A stretch of DNA of 9,038 bases from Lentisphaeria bacterium UBA1829 (lineage in GTDB: Bacteria > Verrucomicrobiota > Lentisphaeria > Victivallales > UBA1829), in contig DDJH01000106.1 of NCBI GenBank assembly GCA_002338895.1, forward strand, positions 1-9,038, in the 5' to 3' direction. The translations under genes were made by a program, and so were the position numbers. This document shows, piece after piece, positions 6,123 to 9,038 of the stretch (its first letter is position 1; the number at the start of each line of letters is the position of its first letter). The notes beneath the pieces are model-generated. The model ran no database searches, was not told the origin of the DNA, and saw only the letters and a program-made list of their open reading frames with translations.

Positions 6123-6704
6123 ATGAACGAATCGTCCGAAATTCCCGCGCTTCCCGCGATTGGAGAGAATCTGTACCGGGAACGGAAGAAGCAGCAGCTC
6201 TCGCTTGCGGACCTGGCCGGCGCAAGCGGGATCTCCAAGGCGATGCTCTCGCAGATCGAATCGGAGAAGGTCAATCCGACGATTGCGACGCTCTGGAAAA
6301 TCGCGCATGCGCTGCACGTGGATCTCGAATCGCTGATTTCAGGCGGAGGAAAGCAGAAAAAGAAGTTTGAAGTGATCCGGCAGGAAAATCTGATCTCTCT
6401 TTCCACCGACCGGACGGGAACCCGTTTCCGCGTTCTTTCTCCGGCGTCCATGGCGGAGGATCTGGAACTCTACCGGATGACGCTGGAGCCCGGCGGGATT
6501 CATGCGTCCCAGCCTCATGCGAACGGAACGGAGGAGTATCTGAACGTGCTCGAAGGACGCATCCGCGTCACGGCGGGGGAGGAGAGCGCCATTCTGGAAC
6601 AGGGGGATTTCATGATCGTGCAGACCGATGTCGAACATGTGATCGAAAATCTCGCCGCGGGCCGTTCCGAACTGTTCATGGTGGTCCGTTTCCGGAAGGC
6701 GTGA
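6123..6704 (+). CDS. XRE-family transcription regulator with C-terminal cupin domain
   Basis: A 193-residue regulator. Residues 13-72 form an XRE/Cro-type helix-turn-helix (IGENLYRERKKQQLSLADLA, then SGISKAMLSQIESEKVNPTI with the typical SQIE core). Residues about 115-190 form a single cupin barrel: H127 and H132, E137/E138 in GTEEYLNVLEG, GDF at 161-163 and H172. These fit a small-ligand or metal pocket as in PuuR/SutR-like regulators; the ligand cannot be read from sequence. The ATG at 6123 follows AAAGG by 8 nt; the frame opens at 6048 with TTG, but that upstream part contains the -10 box and is AT-rich non-coding DNA. The MurC-like gene starts 36 bp after the stop, so the two are probably one operon. 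Autoregulation is suggested by symmetrical elements at its promoter. Control of the divergent marC gene is possible. Confidence 0.92.
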   Translation: MNESSEIPALPAIGENLYRERKKQQLSLADLAGASGISKAMLSQIESEKVNPTIATLWKIAHALHVDLESLISGGGKQKKKFEVIRQENLISLSTDRTGTRFRVLSPASMAEDLELYRMTLEPGGIHASQPHANGTEEYLNVLEGRIRVTAGEESAILEQGDFMIVQTDVEHVIENLAAGRSELFMVVRFRKA

Positions 6705-6740
6705 CGGAAGAACAAAGTCAACGGATTAAGGAATGGGTGT

Positions 6741-8048
6741 ATGCAATTCAATCTGCGCGAATTCAAGTCCCGCGGGGGACATGTTCATTTCATCGGCTGT
6801 GCGGGGGCGGGGACCCGTCCGCTGGCCTCGATTTTTCTGGAACTCGGGTTCCCCTGTTCGGGGTCGGATCTTCTGGTGTCGCATCTGGACGGAATGCGGA
6901 CCTTTCAGGGGCACGCCGCAGCGAATCTGCCGACGGGGGATTTCCCGCTTCTGGTGATCTATACGTCGGCGGCGGATCCGGAAAATCCCGAACTGGTGGA
7001 GGCGGGAAGACGCGGCGCGGCCCTGATGCGGCGCGGCGAGGCGCTTGCTCATCTCGGAACGCTGTTTCCGAAGACCGTTGCCGTGGCGGGGTCGCACGGA
7101 AAGACCTCCGTCTCGGCCATGATCGCCCACACTCTGCGGGAACTGGGGGAGGATCCCGGATTCCTGATCGGCGGAACGGTGACAGGATGGGATTCCTCCG
7201 GAAGGGCCGGCGGAGGATCGGTGTTCGTGACGGAGGTGGATGAAAGCGATTCGACGCATGCGCTGTTCCGGGCCTCCATCGCGGTGGTGACCAATATTGA
7301 GGACGATCATGCGTGGAGCGTCGGGGGAACGGAAAAACTGTTCGGGAGCTTTGTGCAGTTCGCGGAAAAAGCCTCGCATCTGATCGATGTGGAAGGGGAA
7401 AACACGGATCGTCTGTTCGCCCGCTTCGCCGGGAAGAGGGAACGCCTTTCCCGGACTCTGCCCGCATGGAATTTCCCGGCGCACTGGGGTGGTTTTCAGA
7501 GACGGAACGCGGTGACGGCGTTTGCCGCGGTTCGTGCGGCGGTCGGACGGAGCGATGAGGAGATCCGCTCGGCGCTGTTCCGCTTTCCCGGCGTGGAGCG
7601 GCGCATGTCGCTCCGCTTCGAGAACGGGAGCTTCTGCCTGATCGAAGATTATGCGCATCATCCCACGGAGCTGCGCGCTTCGCTGGAGGCGCTTCGGGAG
7701 ACGCATCCGGACCGGCGGCTGGTGCTGGTGTTTCAGCCGCACCGCCATGCGCGTCTGACTCGCTACTTCCGGGAGTTCGTGGAGATCCTGAGTTCTCTGG
7801 ATGGACCGCTGTTCCTGCCGCCGGTGTTCGCCGCATGGACCGAACACTCGGAGGTGGATTCCGCTCTTCTGGCTTCCCGGATCGGGGGGACTGCCCGGGC
7901 GCTCTCCGGATCGTGGGAGAAGATGGCGGATGAAATTGCGTCCGAACTGCGGGCGGGTGATCTGATCGCGGTGGTCGGAGCGGGGGATGTCAAGGAGATC
8001 ATTCCGCCGCTCAGGGAGCGTCTGATCGCGCGTTCCGGGAACGGGTGA
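6741..8048 (+). CDS. MurC-like Mur ligase (UDP-N-acetylmuramate--L-alanine ligase family)
   Basis: A 435-residue Mur ligase with all three domains: an N-terminal UDP-sugar-binding fold (HFIGCAGAG, 16-24; SGSD, 40-43), an ATP-binding central domain (P-loop GSHGKT, 117-122; EVDESD, 165-170; NIEDDH, 185-190) and a C-terminal domain (EDYAHHPTE, 302-310; FQPHRHARL, 331-339; GAGDV, 413-417). The DESD, HHPTE and FQPHR motifs point to MurC, which adds L-alanine to UDP-MurNAc in cytoplasmic peptidoglycan synthesis, over Mpl. It is shorter than typical MurC (about 450-490): only 66 residues separate H190 from N256, against about 94 in my recollection of E. coli MurC, and the first glycine motif is altered. 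AAGGA lies 8 nt before the ATG. It sits in an operon with a regulator, not in a dcw cluster. It may be the sole MurC, or a specialised paralogue using another substrate. Confidence 0.82.
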   Translation: MQFNLREFKSRGGHVHFIGCAGAGTRPLASIFLELGFPCSGSDLLVSHLDGMRTFQGHAAANLPTGDFPLLVIYTSAADPENPELVEAGRRGAALMRRGEALAHLGTLFPKTVAVAGSHGKTSVSAMIAHTLRELGEDPGFLIGGTVTGWDSSGRAGGGSVFVTEVDESDSTHALFRASIAVVTNIEDDHAWSVGGTEKLFGSFVQFAEKASHLIDVEGENTDRLFARFAGKRERLSRTLPAWNFPAHWGGFQRRNAVTAFAAVRAAVGRSDEEIRSALFRFPGVERRMSLRFENGSFCLIEDYAHHPTELRASLEALRETHPDRRLVLVFQPHRHARLTRYFREFVEILSSLDGPLFLPPVFAAWTEHSEVDSALLASRIGGTARALSGSWEKMADEIASELRAGDLIAVVGAGDVKEIIPPLRERLIARSGNG

Positions 8049-8049
8049 T

Positions 8050-8087
8050 TTCCCGTCTTCCCCGGTGGACAGGGGTGGGGACGGGAA
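8050..8087. terminator. Convergent GC-rich hairpin, likely bidirectional transcription end
   Basis: TTCCCGTC (8050-8057) pairs perfectly with GACGGGAA (8080-8087), and inner C-runs (8060-8063) can pair with G-runs (8072-8075) to extend the stem. It fills the 53-bp gap between the converging MurC-like gene and the beta-galactosidase-like gene, starting 2 nt after the former's stop. No U-tract follows in either direction, so the terminator call rests on position and stem strength. Confidence 0.55.
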
Positions 8088-8101
8088 GGATGGACCGGAC
8101 G

Positions 8102-9038
8102 TCAGTCGGCGTCCGGTTGGTCCGTTTCCGGGAACAGTTCAAAGAGGACGGTTTCCGGGCCGTCGAACGAATAGGTGAATTCGTCGGCATGCTCCGCGGC
8201 CACGCGGCCCGAGAAGAGCTCCAGAACGCGCGCGGCGCGGCGTTTCAGACGGAAGGTCCGGCGGCCCGATCCGGCACTGTGGCAGGAGAGAAGACGATCC
8301 GTCGCCCAGAGCGGAAGATCGAGTTCTCCGTAGAGATGGACGCCGGCTTTTTCCGCTTCCTTTCGCAGGAGTTCCGGGGTGAATTCCTCCGGATCGGGGA
8401 TGGAAAGACCGGGGAGAGTCTGCTGTTTCCAGCTGCGGCCGTCGCTCAGTCCGCAGGGACCCAGCCAGATCAGGCGGGTTCCGGGGAGGGTGCGTTCGAG
8501 GAGTTCCCGGCGTTGGGAATCCAGTTCCACCCAGAGCGGGAGGATTGCCAGTTTCGGAATCCGGGAAAGTTTCGGAAGATCCGACCGGTCGTAGAGTGCA
8601 TACGGGGCGCCGAAACGGTTGCAGACCCTCTGCGCGGTCTGGAAAATGTGAACGAGCGGATTCTCCCTGCAGTGGTCGTTGCAGTAGAGAACGCTCTCCG
8701 GATCGGCGATCAGGGCGACTTCGGAATCGGGCTGAAGATCGCGGTCGGCAAGGCGGTCCCAGAGTTTCCGCATTTCGCCGATGCCCCGGAGGACCTCCGG
8801 ATCGGAATAGTATCCGCCCCACATGTCGAACCACCAGAGGGAGGCGCCGTGAAGGAGGGTCCGGCAGAACTCGCGGCGGAGCCCGGCAAGATCGGTCTTG
8901 ACATCCGGCCAGGGGGTCCACCAGGTGACCCGGACGTGCGGAGCGATCTGAAGATTCGCGGTATGCGTATGATGATCGAGCTCATGGAGAAAGTGTTTGC
9001 CGTGAAGACGGATGCTGCCGTTCAGACTCTGGAAGCCG
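8102..9038 (-). CDS. Beta-galactosidase-like glycoside hydrolase (GH42 type), C-terminal part
   Basis: The frame is open from the right window edge to a TGA at 8102, giving 311 residues of the C-terminal part; the start lies outside. The first visible residues, HGKHFLHELDHHTHTAN and then LRREFCRTLLHGASLWWFDM, resemble the end of a GH42-like catalytic barrel (the E/D-x-x-T-H segment and the WWFD motif). After MWGGYYSDPE comes a flavodoxin-like domain (EVALIADPES, GAPYALYDRSDL, ILPLWVEL, IWLGPCG) like the beta-galactosidase trimerisation domain, and then a small beta-rich tail. The probable role is hydrolysis of galactosides or related plant or host glycans; the exact substrate is unknown. The catalytic acid/base residue should lie in the missing part. 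An in-frame ATG at 8824 is internal, not the start, because homologous sequence continues upstream. It is convergent with the MurC-like gene and not obviously related to it. Confidence 0.75.
   Translation of the reverse strand, partial: GFQSLNGSIRLHGKHFLHELDHHTHTANLQIAPHVRVTWWTPWPDVKTDLAGLRREFCRTLLHGASLWWFDMWGGYYSDPEVLRGIGEMRKLWDRLADRDLQPDSEVALIADPESVLYCNDHCRENPLVHIFQTAQRVCNRFGAPYALYDRSDLPKLSRIPKLAILPLWVELDSQRRELLERTLPGTRLIWLGPCGLSDGRSWKQQTLPGLSIPDPEEFTPELLRKEAEKAGVHLYGELDLPLWATDRLLSCHSAGSGRRTFRLKRRAARVLELFSGRVAAEHADEFTYSFDGPETVLFELFPETDQPDAD

Noticed and set aside
6726..7847. A 373-codon minus-strand frame (and a 348-codon one) across the MurC-like gene.
   Set aside because: Both are shadows of a gene with complete Mur ligase motifs; the translations are low-complexity Arg/Pro/Ser-rich with no domain.
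8031..8043. CGTTCC-G-GGAACG inverted repeat at the end of the MurC-like gene.
   Set aside because: It lies inside the coding sequence and has no T-run; the stronger hairpin at 8050-8087 better explains transcript ends.

Overview
The window looks like an ordinary chromosomal stretch from a GC-rich, Gram-negative-type bacterium with peptidoglycan. A member of the PVC group, perhaps a Lentisphaerota/Victivallis-like organism, is my best guess. The reasons are a very long membrane Ser/Thr kinase with DWG instead of DFG and an LRR plus lectin-like ectodomain, a GH42-type beta-galactosidase-like enzyme, and coding regions that avoid TTA, CTA and TCA codons. This assignment is an inference from gene content; no rRNA or other marker gene is present.

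Layout. Four genes run leftwards: marC-like (5971 to 5369), the giant kinase (5247 to 1741), phosphate acetyltransferase pta (1612 to 596) and an exported thioredoxin-fold protein (455 to 6). A likely intrinsic terminator lies between marC and the kinase, so the kinase probably has its own promoter. The kinase-pta and pta-thioredoxin gaps (128 and 140 bp) hold palindromes and hairpins but no clear factor-independent terminator. Two genes run rightwards as an apparent operon: an XRE-cupin regulator (6123-6704) and, 36 bp later, a MurC-like Mur ligase (6741-8048). A strong GC-rich hairpin (8050-8087) separates this operon from a convergent beta-galactosidase-like gene (8102-9038) whose N-terminal part lies beyond the window.

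The control centre is the 151-bp region 5972-6122 between marC and the regulator. It holds a near-consensus promoter for the regulator (TTGATA, 17 bp, TATATT), a weaker leftward promoter sharing the same -10 region, and an inverted pair of 15-mers (13/15 identical). One 15-mer lies over the -10 box and the other runs up to the regulator's ribosome-binding site, which suggests autoregulation.

The most unusual protein is the kinase. Its beta-3 VAIK lysine is replaced by alanine, while a lysine sits at the third glycine of the glycine-rich loop, the arrangement known from eukaryotic WNK kinases. Its architecture is kinase, one membrane helix, a laminin-G-like region, 14 LRRs and a C-type-lectin-like domain. 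I see no mobile element, CRISPR array, tRNA or rRNA, and no gene-free stretch above 300 bp. Nothing here is convincingly a wholly new multi-gene system.
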